Shown: one piece after another, positions 1-4,263 of the stretch
Numbering within the stretch: the first letter of the stretch is position 1
How the letters are laid out: the number at the start of each line of letters is the position of its first letter
NCBI GenBank assembly: GCA_903928615.1
Contig: CAIYRJ010000389.1
Coordinates: 1-5,061 of the forward strand
Length of the DNA: 5,061 bases
From: an uncultured Actinomycetes bacterium
Lineage (GTDB): Bacteria > Actinomycetota > Thermoleophilia > Miltoncostaeales > Miltoncostaeaceae
Reading direction: 5' to 3'
Notes under the pieces: model-generated
Told to the model about the DNA's origin: nothing
Database searches by the model: none
Seen by the model: the letters and a program-made list of their open reading frames with translations, nothing else
Position numbers and translations under genes: made by a program

Positions 1-1181
1 CGCAGGCGCTCCATCTCGGCGATGGCGTCTGCCTGCGCCGCGCTGGTGGCGGCCGCCGTGCCCGGGGCGGCGGTGCTGCCCGGTGATGTGCTGCCCGGCG
101 CCACGCTGCCGGGCGCTGCGGTGCCTGCGTCGGGCGCGCCGCCTGCGGTGCCGCCCGCTGAGGCATCGGCCACGGTGCGCACCTGGGCGGGCACCGGCTG
201 GGTCGACTCGCGCTGGCCGTCGTTGACGGTCTTGGCGACGATGGGCACCCCGGCGAATCCCGCCACCGTGATGGCCACCGCCCCCACGCCCATGCGGGCG
301 CCGGTGAGCGAGGGGAGGTCGAGCATGGCCTGCCATGCCTGGCCCACGGTCACGGCCATGCGCGCGGTGCTGCGCTCGACGATGTTCAGGGCGGGGCTGG
401 GGTCGGGCACGGCGAGCCCGGCGGCCACGGTGCCCACCACGGCCACGGGCACCAGCACGGTGATGCCGGCGTTGGTCTCGCGCCGGGCGCGCAGCGTGGC
501 GCGGCAGGCGCCGCAGTGGCGCACGTGCCGCGACACCATGCGCCGGTCGCGATCGTCGGCCTCGTGGTCGGCCACCCGCTCGAGGGCGTCCTGCACCTTC
601 TGGCACTTCTCGCCCGTCGCCAGGTCGAGGTGCCACGCGTGCAGGCGCTTGCGGGCGCGCACGATCGAGCGCTCCACCTTGCGGTCGGTGTAGCCGGTCA
701 TCGATCCGATCTCGGCGCGGCTCACCCCGGCGGTGCGAAGCAGCAGGCACACCCGCTCGGCCTCGTTGAGGGACGTCATGGCGTCCTGCAGCGTGCGGTA
801 GCGCTCGCGCCACTCGGCCACGGCTGCGGGCTCGCGGGCCTCCTGGGCGCGGGAGTCGACGGCCACCTCGATGTCGTCGCCGGCGGGGGTCTCGCGGCCG
901 TGGCGCCGGGCCAGGGTGGTGGCCTCGTTGCGGATCACCACGTGCAGCCACGCGATGAACTCATCCTGCGATGCGATGGGTCCCTTGGTGAGCGCGACCT
1001 CCATGCCGCGCTGGTAGGCATCCTCGGCGTCCTCGAGGGAGGGGGCGAAGCGCGCGGCGTAGCGCAGCAGGCCCGGCGCGCCGGCCATGGCCGCGAGGCA
1101 GAGCCTGCGACGGGCGTCGGCGTCGCTCTCGCCGGCCACGGGGGTGGCCAGCCGCGGGGTGTCGGAACCAGCGGGCTGCAT
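1..1181 (-). CDS. ECF-type sigma factor with fused C-terminal zinc (zf-HC2) and hydrophobic segments, partial at C-terminus
   Basis: The frame is open from an ATG at 1181 to the left edge (393 codons, no stop), so the C-terminus is missing. An in-frame TGA lies directly before the ATG, which is therefore the furthest upstream start; no clear Shine-Dalgarno is visible. Residues ~26-97 fit sigma region 2 (ends in AWLHVVIRNEATTLARR). Residues ~121-184 fit region 4, with LNEAERVCLLL, then the helix-turn-helix GVSRAEIGSMTGYTDRKVERS and RARKRL. After it comes a zf-HC2/ZAS-like signature with all four expected ligands: C193, H219, C223, C226 (H-x3-C-x2-C). Residues ~239-258 and ~297-316 are hydrophobic and could span or approach the membrane. 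The tail (~335-390) is low-complexity Ser/Ala/Pro/Gly. Known families: ECF sigma factors recruit RNA polymerase, and ZAS domains normally belong to separate anti-sigma proteins. Inference: sigma and its brake are in one membrane-associated chain. The signal sensed is unknown. Confidence 0.85.
   Translation of the reverse strand, partial: MQPAGSDTPRLATPVAGESDADARRRLCLAAMAGAPGLLRYAARFAPSLEDAEDAYQRGMEVALTKGPIASQDEFIAWLHVVIRNEATTLARRHGRETPAGDDIEVAVDSRAQEAREPAAVAEWRERYRTLQDAMTSLNEAERVCLLLRTAGVSRAEIGSMTGYTDRKVERSIVRARKRLHAWHLDLATGEKCQKVQDALERVADHEADDRDRRMVSRHVRHCGACRATLRARRETNAGITVLVPVAVVGTVAAGLAVPDPSPALNIVERSTARMAVTVGQAWQAMLDLPSLTGARMGVGAVAITVAGFAGVPIVAKTVNDGQRESTQPVPAQVRTVADASAGGTAGGAPDAGTAAPGSVAPGSTSPGSTAAPGTAAATSAAQADAIAEMERL
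60..122 (-). repeat. Pro-Gly pentapeptide-type repeats in the sigma-factor tail
   Basis: Residues ~354-374 of the sigma-factor protein repeat a short unit ending in Pro-Gly: TAAPG, SVAPG, STSPG, STAAPG. At the DNA level this is an imperfect 15-bp (once 18-bp) tandem repeat built around GCTGCCCGG. It is most likely a flexible linker between the hydrophobic segment and whatever lies beyond the window edge. Copy number could vary between strains by slippage. Confidence 0.6.
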
Positions 1182-1204
1182 TCAGGGGTCGATCGGGGAT
1201 GGGA

Positions 1205-1233
1205 AATATGGCGTCACAGCTGCTCCTCTGCAA
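1205..1233 (-). promoter_or_regulatory. candidate promoter for the sigma-factor gene
   Basis: Read on the minus strand, TTGCAG (1233-1228) and CATATT (1210-1205) are separated by exactly 17 bases. The AT-rich -10 stands out against a GC-rich background. Transcription would start near 1198, giving a leader of about 17 bases before the ATG at 1181. The -35 matches the TTGACA consensus only in its first three bases, so this is a moderate call. Confidence 0.35.
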
Positions 1234-1325
1234 CGGGGATTGCATGCCGATGTTCCGGCAGCACGTGTTGCATCAACGCCCGGGCGCGGCGTTTGCTCCC
1301 CCCTGGAGAGGCCCGACCGGCGATT

Positions 1326-1338
1326 GGTGACAGTCACC
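1326..1338. promoter_or_regulatory. 13-bp dyad, possible operator
   Basis: GGTGACAGTCACC is a perfect inverted repeat: GGTGAC and GTCACC around a single central A. It lies in the divergent spacer, about 29 bases upstream of the -10-like TAGGCT at 1367 and 145 bases upstream of the sigma-factor start. The compact symmetry is typical of sites bound by dimeric regulators, but I recognise no specific factor. Confidence 0.35.
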
Positions 1339-1340
1339 GG

Positions 1341-1355
1341 CCCGCTCGTAGCGGG
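1341..1355. repeat. short perfect hairpin next to the dyad
   Basis: CCCGCT and AGCGGG form a 6-bp perfect inverted repeat around CGT, followed on the plus strand by five A residues. The A-run is on the wrong side for an intrinsic terminator of plus-strand transcription. Read on the minus strand the T-run precedes the stem, so it is not a canonical terminator there either. It ends 11 bases before the TAGGCT hexamer and may be a second protein-binding site. Confidence 0.3.
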
Positions 1356-1366
1356 AAAAAGCCGCG

Positions 1367-1372
1367 TAGGCT
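1367..1372 (+). promoter_or_regulatory. -10-like element upstream of the thioesterase gene
   Basis: TAGGCT fits the actinobacterial -10 pattern TAnnnT. Seven bases separate it from the A of an ATG at 1380, the spacing expected if transcription starts on that A (a leaderless start). No convincing -35 hexamer is present 16-18 bases upstream; the dyad at 1326-1338 and hairpin at 1341-1355 occupy the area instead. The call rests on position and the hexamer alone. Confidence 0.35.
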
Positions 1373-1379
1373 CGCCTGC

Positions 1380-1406
1380 ATGAACCGGCTCGAGGCCCAC
1401 GCGTGA
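1380..1406 (+). CDS. possible leaderless octapeptide overlapping the thioesterase start
   Basis: ATG at 1380 opens an 8-codon frame, MNRLEAHA, that stops at TGA 1404-1406. The stop overlaps the GTG start of the thioesterase (GTGA). The ATG sits exactly where transcription would begin if TAGGCT at 1367-1372 is a -10 box. If real, it would couple translation into the downstream gene. Against it: an 8-codon frame next to a -10-like hexamer can arise by chance, and the downstream gene has its own GAGG. Confidence 0.2.
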   Translation: MNRLEAHA

Positions 1407-1807
1407 GCGCTCCCCACATCCGCAGCGAGACCCGGCGCATCGTGATGTCGGAGATCGACGTGAGCCAGATCCACTTCACCACCGCCTACCGGTGGATGGA
1501 TCGCGGCCTCTGCGAGTGGCTGGCCGACCTCGACTGGCCGTTCACCCGGCTGCTGGACGAGGGGGTGGGCATCCCGATCGTCGAGAGCCGCTGCAGGTTC
1601 CTCGCGAGGATCCTCCTCGACGACATGATCACCATCGAGACGTCGGTGGGGGGCGTGGGCACCACGTCATTCCGCAGCCGGCACAGGTTCCTGCGCGGGG
1701 ATGAGCTGTGCGCCGAGGGGGAGCTGGTGCACGTGTGCATCGAGCGCGAGGGGCGCACCCCCGTGCCCGTGCCCGAGTGGATCAGGGTGGCGGCGACCCC
1801 CGACTGA
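1403..1807 (+). CDS. hotdog-fold acyl-CoA thioesterase (4HBT-like)
   Basis: This 134-residue protein fits the single-domain 4-hydroxybenzoyl-CoA thioesterase/YbgC-like family (usual length about 130-150), which hydrolyses acyl-CoA thioesters in the cytoplasm. The first strand RIVMSEID leads into the family's conserved loop and helix, DVSQIHFTTAYRWMDRG. D19 aligns with the catalytic aspartate that precedes a G/H-x-x-(F/Y) segment in characterised members. VESRCRFLARILLDDMITIETSV and FRSRHRFLRGDELCAEGELVHVCI are the typical long antiparallel strands. The GTG start is preferred over ATG 1445 because starting at M15 would cut into the first strand, and because GAGG (1392-1395) lies 7 bases upstream of GTG. 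Substrate cannot be inferred; no acyl-metabolism genes are adjacent. It converges on the PepSY gene with a 22-bp gap holding no obvious terminator. Confidence 0.8.
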   Translation: MSAPHIRSETRRIVMSEIDVSQIHFTTAYRWMDRGLCEWLADLDWPFTRLLDEGVGIPIVESRCRFLARILLDDMITIETSVGGVGTTSFRSRHRFLRGDELCAEGELVHVCIEREGRTPVPVPEWIRVAATPD

Positions 1808-1829
1808 GGGCCGCCGCCGCACCGGTGAT

Positions 1830-2687
1830 CTAGTCGTCCTGCTCCACCTCGAGGATGGTGCCGTCAGCGGCGATCTTCACCTCGAAGAGCACGCCATCGG
1901 CGCGCGCCACCTTGACCTCCCAGGCGGCCGGGCCACGCGACTTGCGCTCCACCTCGCGCACCGTGCTGCCCGCGCCCACGGCGCCGATGGCGATCTGGCC
2001 TGCCTGGTCGGATGTGATGGATCCGGGCGGCAGCGGAGCCGGCGGCTGGTGGTGGTCGCCGCCGCCCGGCTTCGTGCCCTCCTCCACGCGCGACGACGCG
2101 ATGCTGCCGTCGGCGTTCACGTACACCTTCACCCGGGCGCCGTCGGCGCGGAGCACCTTGACCTCCCAGGCCGCGCCGTACTCGTCGGCGCGCTCCACCT
2201 CGAGCACGCTGCTGCCGTCGCCCACGAAGGCGAGGGCGGCGGCCGAGGCGCCACCGGCGTCGATGGCACCGGGCGGGAGCGGGGTGGTGGGGTCGGTGGA
2301 GTCGCCGTTGTCGTCGGCCGCAACGGTGACCGAGTGCACGGTGGTGACGCAGTCGTCGTCACAGGCGCGCACGCGCACCCTGACGGTGGATCCCACCGCG
2401 CTGCGCACCTTCTTGAGCTTCGCGGTGCTCTGCACGGCCTCGTCGGCGGGCAGGGCGGGGTCCCAGTCGCTCACCTTGGCGCGGGCGAGGCGGCGCTGCA
2501 CCGTCACCGTGATGCGCGGCGCGGTGGCCGAGGTGCCGCGCAGCGAGAGCACGTCGACCTCGAGCTTGGTCTTGCCGGTCTTGGTGGCCTCGACGCCGGT
2601 CACCTCGGGCGCGGCCATGGCGCTGCCGGCGATGCCCATGCCCGCGGCGGCCACCAGGCCGGTTGCGATGAGCGTGCGGTACCTCAT
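1830..2687 (-). CDS. secreted protein with two tandem PepSY domains
   Basis: This 285-residue protein begins with a Sec signal peptide: MRYR, then the hydrophobic core TLIATGLVAAAGMGIAG, with an A-x-A site predicting cleavage after A25. Residues ~27-123 are strand-rich and Ig-like in character, and contain a C109/C113 pair that could form a disulfide outside the cell. Acidic/proline linkers (~124-136 and ~202-218) separate two PepSY-like domains at ~137-201 and ~219-283, each with the pattern W-E-V-K-V-x-R-A-D-G followed by V-x-A-D-G-x-I. PepSY domains occur in secreted peptidase propeptides and cell-envelope proteins and are thought to restrain proteases or act as extracellular modules; no protease partner is seen here. 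The ATG at 2687 is supported by GGGAGGG seven bases upstream and by the signal peptide starting at once. The PepSY assignment is strong; the physiological role is unknown. Confidence 0.85.
   Translation of the reverse strand: MRYRTLIATGLVAAAGMGIAGSAMAAPEVTGVEATKTGKTKLEVDVLSLRGTSATAPRITVTVQRRLARAKVSDWDPALPADEAVQSTAKLKKVRSAVGSTVRVRVRACDDDCVTTVHSVTVAADDNGDSTDPTTPLPPGAIDAGGASAAALAFVGDGSSVLEVERADEYGAAWEVKVLRADGARVKVYVNADGSIASSRVEEGTKPGGGDHHQPPAPLPPGSITSDQAGQIAIGAVGAGSTVREVERKSRGPAAWEVKVARADGVLFEVKIAADGTILEVEQDD
1839..2279 (-). repeat. tandem duplication of the PepSY unit
   Basis: The two PepSY halves (about 2279-2085 and 2033-1839) are offset by 82 codons. Both start with LPPG(A/S)I, share WEVKV-x-RADG, and end with a (N/A)ADG(S/T)I turn. 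Seventeen bases, CACCTTGACCTCCCAGG, are identical at 1908-1924 and 2154-2170. Elsewhere the copies have diverged considerably, so the duplication is old rather than recent. Confidence 0.7.
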
Positions 2688-2694
2688 GCCGAGT

Positions 2695-2701
2695 CCCTCC
2701 C
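2695..2701 (-). promoter_or_regulatory. ribosome binding site of the PepSY gene
   Basis: On the minus strand GGGAGGG lies seven bases before the ATG at 2687. It is the strongest Shine-Dalgarno match in the window and fixes the start. Confidence 0.7.
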
Positions 2702-2706
2702 GGATC

Positions 2707-2718
2707 GGTCAGTTGACC
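2707..2718. promoter_or_regulatory. short dyad between -10 candidate and RBS of the PepSY gene
   Basis: GGTCA and TGACC form a perfect 5-bp inverted repeat around GT. It lies just downstream of the minus-strand -10 candidate at 2724-2729, where the transcription start would be, so a bound protein could block transcription. The arms are short enough for chance, and no regulator is identified. Confidence 0.25.
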
Positions 2719-2723
2719 CCTCG

Positions 2724-2729
2724 ACCATA
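2724..2729 (-). promoter_or_regulatory. -10-like element of the PepSY gene
   Basis: Minus-strand TATGGT matches TAnnnT and is the only AT-rich hexamer close to the gene start, about 37 bases upstream of the ATG. No TTGACA-like -35 is visible at the right distance, so an alternative sigma factor or an activator-dependent promoter is possible. Confidence 0.3.
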
Positions 2730-2933
2730 TGACGGGGCCGGTTCGGGGCGGGTGCGGGCGGCGTAAGGAATGAGTAAGCGTCGCGCGCTGGTTGGGTGGG
2801 CCTGTCGCCCGGGGGCCGGGAGCGGCCTGATTGCAGGGCTTTTGATGCAGAAGCGTGCAGATGTCGGCACGCGCGGGCGTAGAGGCGTGACGGTCATCGG
2901 GTGAAGGCTGGGGCCGACCACATCGCCGACGCC

Positions 2934-2938
2934 GGAGG
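2934..2938 (+). promoter_or_regulatory. ribosome binding site of the phosphatase-like gene
   Basis: GGAGG ends five bases before the ATG at 2944 and supports that start. Further upstream (2732-2930) I see no convincing plus-strand promoter hexamers. Confidence 0.65.
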
Positions 2939-2943
2939 CCCGC

Positions 2944-3435
2944 ATGAGCGCCATCAAGGTTCCCGCCCACGCCTGGATCGTCCCGGGATCGCTGGCCATC
3001 GCCGAGCGACCGGGCGGAGGCGGGCGCAGCCATCGGGTGGCGCGGCGCAACGCCGAGATGGCCTGGTGGCATGAGCAGGGGGTGCGCACGATCGTGTCGG
3101 CCATGCGCAGCCGCCATGCGCTCACCGAGTACGCGCGCCTGGGCTACGGCACGCGGTGGTTCCCGCTGAAGGACGCCGTGCAGGCGCGCGGGGAGATCCC
3201 GCACCTGGCCGACGAGGTGGCGCGCCTCATCGCGCGCGAGCCCGGCGCCGTGCTGGTGCACTGCGACCGGGTGAGCGAGTGGCTCGCGGCCATCGACGCG
3301 GCGATCCGCCTGCGGCTCGGGTTGGCGGCCGATGTCGACACGGCCCTCGCGCAGGCCGAGGCCGACGGCATGCCGGTGGGCGACCTCGCGCGCGAGCTGC
3401 TCGACCCCGGGAGCGTGCTGCCGCCCGCGGCGTGA
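2944..3435 (+). CDS. protein-tyrosine/dual-specificity phosphatase-like protein with degenerate P-loop
   Basis: This 163-residue cytoplasmic protein has the order of elements seen in small dual-specificity phosphatases. WWHEQGVRTIVSAM (~41-54) matches the usual Gly-(I/V)-x-x-(I/V)-(V/L) strand. WFPLKD (72-77) sits at the general-acid loop position. A helix with EVARLIAREP leads into AVLVHCDRVSEW (102-113). The Cys-phosphatase signature is H-C-x-x-G-x-x-R. Here H106 and C107 are kept, but the Gly position is V110 and the phosphate-binding Arg position is W113. Family knowledge says that Arg is needed for catalysis, so I infer a non-catalytic phosphate-binding or scaffold protein. It is also possible that the protein belongs to a distinct family with its own chemistry. 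GGAGG five bases upstream supports the start. Codon use is native (about 5% A/T-ending). The next gene begins 11 bases after its stop. Confidence 0.65.
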   Translation: MSAIKVPAHAWIVPGSLAIAERPGGGGRSHRVARRNAEMAWWHEQGVRTIVSAMRSRHALTEYARLGYGTRWFPLKDAVQARGEIPHLADEVARLIAREPGAVLVHCDRVSEWLAAIDAAIRLRLGLAADVDTALAQAEADGMPVGDLARELLDPGSVLPPAA

Positions 3436-3446
3436 GGGGTGAGCGC

Positions 3447-3764
3447 ATGGAGGCCCTGGACCTGCCAGTTGGCGCGTTCGTGATCGAGCCGGCCTTCGGA
3501 CGCGTGGTGGTGGTTCCGGATCGGGCCATACAGAAGATTCGCAGGGACCATGGCTCGTACTACTCGCCTCGACGTCGCGAGATCCTGGAAGCGATCGCCA
3601 ATGCTGATGGCAACGCACCAGATCCTCAGGCAGGTCGCCATCGCTACTGGCGTGACCGAGTCGGGGGCAGCCGCTGGCTGTTCATCGTGGTCGAGTACTC
3701 TCCAAGCGGACTCGGCGCAGTGATCACTGCCTTCCCTCGACGTCGACTTCCGAGATCACGATGA
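3447..3764 (+). CDS. putative toxin, BECR-fold / DUF4258-like small RNase
   Basis: This 105-residue protein starts at ATG 3447, with GAGGGG (3434-3439) seven bases upstream and overlapping the previous gene's stop. Its pattern resembles the barnase/EndoU/colicin E5-D/RelE (BECR) superfamily and DUF4258-like toxins. AIQKIRRDHGSYYSPRRREIL (~27-47) is a basic helix-loop. DGNAPDPQAGRHRYWRDRV (~54-72) has the family-like P-D-x-x-x-G-R-x-R-Y segment. WLFIVVEYSPSGLGAVITAF (77-96) is the final strand pair ending in T-A-F-P. Candidate active residues are H35, R66, Y67 and T94. The protein is strongly basic, as RNA-acting toxins are. Its stop overlaps the start of the DUF2283-like gene (ATGA), the usual toxin-antitoxin arrangement. 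About 35% of codons end in A or T, against about 5% upstream, suggesting acquisition. ParE/HigB-type toxins are an alternative. Activity is inferred, not seen. Confidence 0.6.
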   Translation: MEALDLPVGAFVIEPAFGRVVVVPDRAIQKIRRDHGSYYSPRRREILEAIANADGNAPDPQAGRHRYWRDRVGGSRWLFIVVEYSPSGLGAVITAFPRRRLPRSR

Positions 3765-4051
3765 CTGTCACCTTCGGCCCGTATACGTTTGACCGCGTCG
3801 ACTACGACGACGAGTTCGACATCCTGCGGATGTGGCGATCCGATCCCGGGCCGATTGGTTACGACGACTGGGACGCATCCCAAGAGGACTACAGCGTCGT
3901 CTGGAGCGAGGGCCGCATCGTCAGCATCGAGATCATGAGCCCCCGCCGTCTCATGGAGCAGGGCAGGGAGATCGTGGTGACCCTCGAGGATGGAACCGTG
4001 CTCCGGTCGCCCGACGTGGAGCGGGCCATCACTCCGCGCAAGGCCGCCTGA
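3761..4051 (+). CDS. DUF2283-like protein, putative antitoxin
   Basis: This 96-residue acidic protein matches the DUF2283 pattern. VDYDDEFDILRMW (13-25) corresponds to the family's Y-D-x-E-x-D-x-L-Y-I start. SVVWSEGRIVSIEIMSPRRL (45-64) corresponds to the core strand pair with G-x-I-V-G-I-E-I-x-x-A-S. DUF2283 proteins are commonly found beside DUF4258 proteins and are proposed antitoxins. Here it follows the basic toxin-like gene with a 4-bp ATGA overlap, so translation is probably coupled. No separate strong Shine-Dalgarno is needed or obvious. Residues ~68-96 (IVVTLEDGTVLRSPDVERAI region) extend beyond the usual 50-70-residue domain and may be the toxin-contacting part. About 14% of codons end in A or T, intermediate between the toxin-like gene and native genes. 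Role as antitoxin is inferred from pairing. Confidence 0.65.
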   Translation: MTVTFGPYTFDRVDYDDEFDILRMWRSDPGPIGYDDWDASQEDYSVVWSEGRIVSIEIMSPRRLMEQGREIVVTLEDGTVLRSPDVERAITPRKAA

Positions 4052-4066
4052 GGAGCTTCGTGACGC

Positions 4067-4081
4067 CCCCTCCAGCAGGGG
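4067..4081 (+). repeat. small hairpin after the DUF2283-like gene
   Basis: CCCCT and AGGGG form a 5-bp perfect stem around a 5-base loop, 15 bases after the stop codon at 4049-4051. It is followed by AAACG rather than a T-run, so it is not a canonical terminator by itself. It may stabilise the 3' end of the transcript. Confidence 0.3.
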
Positions 4082-4110
4082 AAACGCGCTAGGAGCCGTA
4101 AGGATCTCGT

Positions 4111-4139
4111 GAGAAGCGGTCGTGATGAACCGCTTTCTC
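4111..4139 (+). terminator. likely terminator of the three-gene cluster
   Basis: GAGAAGCGGT and ACCGCTTTCTC pair to give a 10-bp stem with one bulged T and an 8-base loop. It is followed by TTG rather than a long T-run, so termination would be imperfect. It lies 60 bases after the last gene of the cluster and 125 before the next gene on the same strand. The stretch around it is noticeably less GC-rich than the flanks. Confidence 0.45.
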
Positions 4140-4247
4140 TTGCCGGTCGTCGTGGCACCCGCATAGCCTGCGGGCCGCTCCGGGGCCGCGCGCCCATTTC
4201 CTGCTGCGCTCGAGGGCCTCAACCACCGTGACGATCCACTCCCTATT

Positions 4248-4252
4248 GGAGG
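4248..4252 (+). promoter_or_regulatory. ribosome binding site of the glycosidase-like lipoprotein
   Basis: GGAGG lies 11 bases before the ATG at 4264, somewhat long but workable. An in-frame GTG at 4228 is the main alternative start. It would add 12 residues to the signal-peptide n-region and has only GAGGG at 4212-4216, also 11 bases away. ATG 4264 is preferred because it gives a normal lipoprotein signal. Confidence 0.5.
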
Positions 4253-4263
4253 CTCTCCGCCGC

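Noticed and set aside
1245..1260. Inverted repeat TGCCG...CGGCA in the first divergent spacer
   Set aside because: Only five pairs around a six-base loop; expected by chance at this GC content and not placed at a promoter element.
516..1406. Plus-strand open frame of 296 codons over the sigma-factor gene
   Set aside because: Antisense shadow of a GC-rich gene: composition dominated by Gly/Ala/His/Arg, no recognisable domain, while the minus strand gives clear sigma regions 2 and 4.
1701..2732. Plus-strand open frame of 343 codons opposite the PepSY gene (and a second at 1855-2766)
   Set aside because: Both are shadows. The minus strand has the signal peptide, ribosome binding site and duplicated domains; the plus-strand products are low-complexity.
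2845..2904. 19-codon plus-strand frame in the spacer before the phosphatase-like gene
   Set aside because: No ribosome binding site, no promoter at suitable spacing and no recognisable sequence.
3156..3446. Upstream in-frame extension of the toxin-like gene
   Set aside because: The extra residues are a frame-shifted reading of the phosphatase-like gene (Arg/Ala/Gly-rich). ATG 3447 has a good ribosome binding site and begins the conserved part.
2359..3618. Minus-strand open frame of 419 codons spanning the divergent spacer and the phosphatase-like gene
   Set aside because: Arg/Pro/His-rich translation with no domain; it crosses two well-supported genes and a promoter region.
4140..4169. Possible promoter TTGCCG ... 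TAGCCT before the lipoprotein gene
   Set aside because: Spacing is 18 but both hexamers are poor matches, and the TTG is the tail of the terminator hairpin; too weak to list.
4164..4197. GGGCCGC-type repeats in the spacer before the lipoprotein gene
   Set aside because: Two copies of a 7-mer in GC-rich DNA, with no regular spacing; not a CRISPR or iteron array.
3644..4222. Minus-strand open frame of 192 codons opposite the putative toxin-antitoxin pair
   Set aside because: No domain match and no start signals; the opposite strand has two overlapping recognisable genes.
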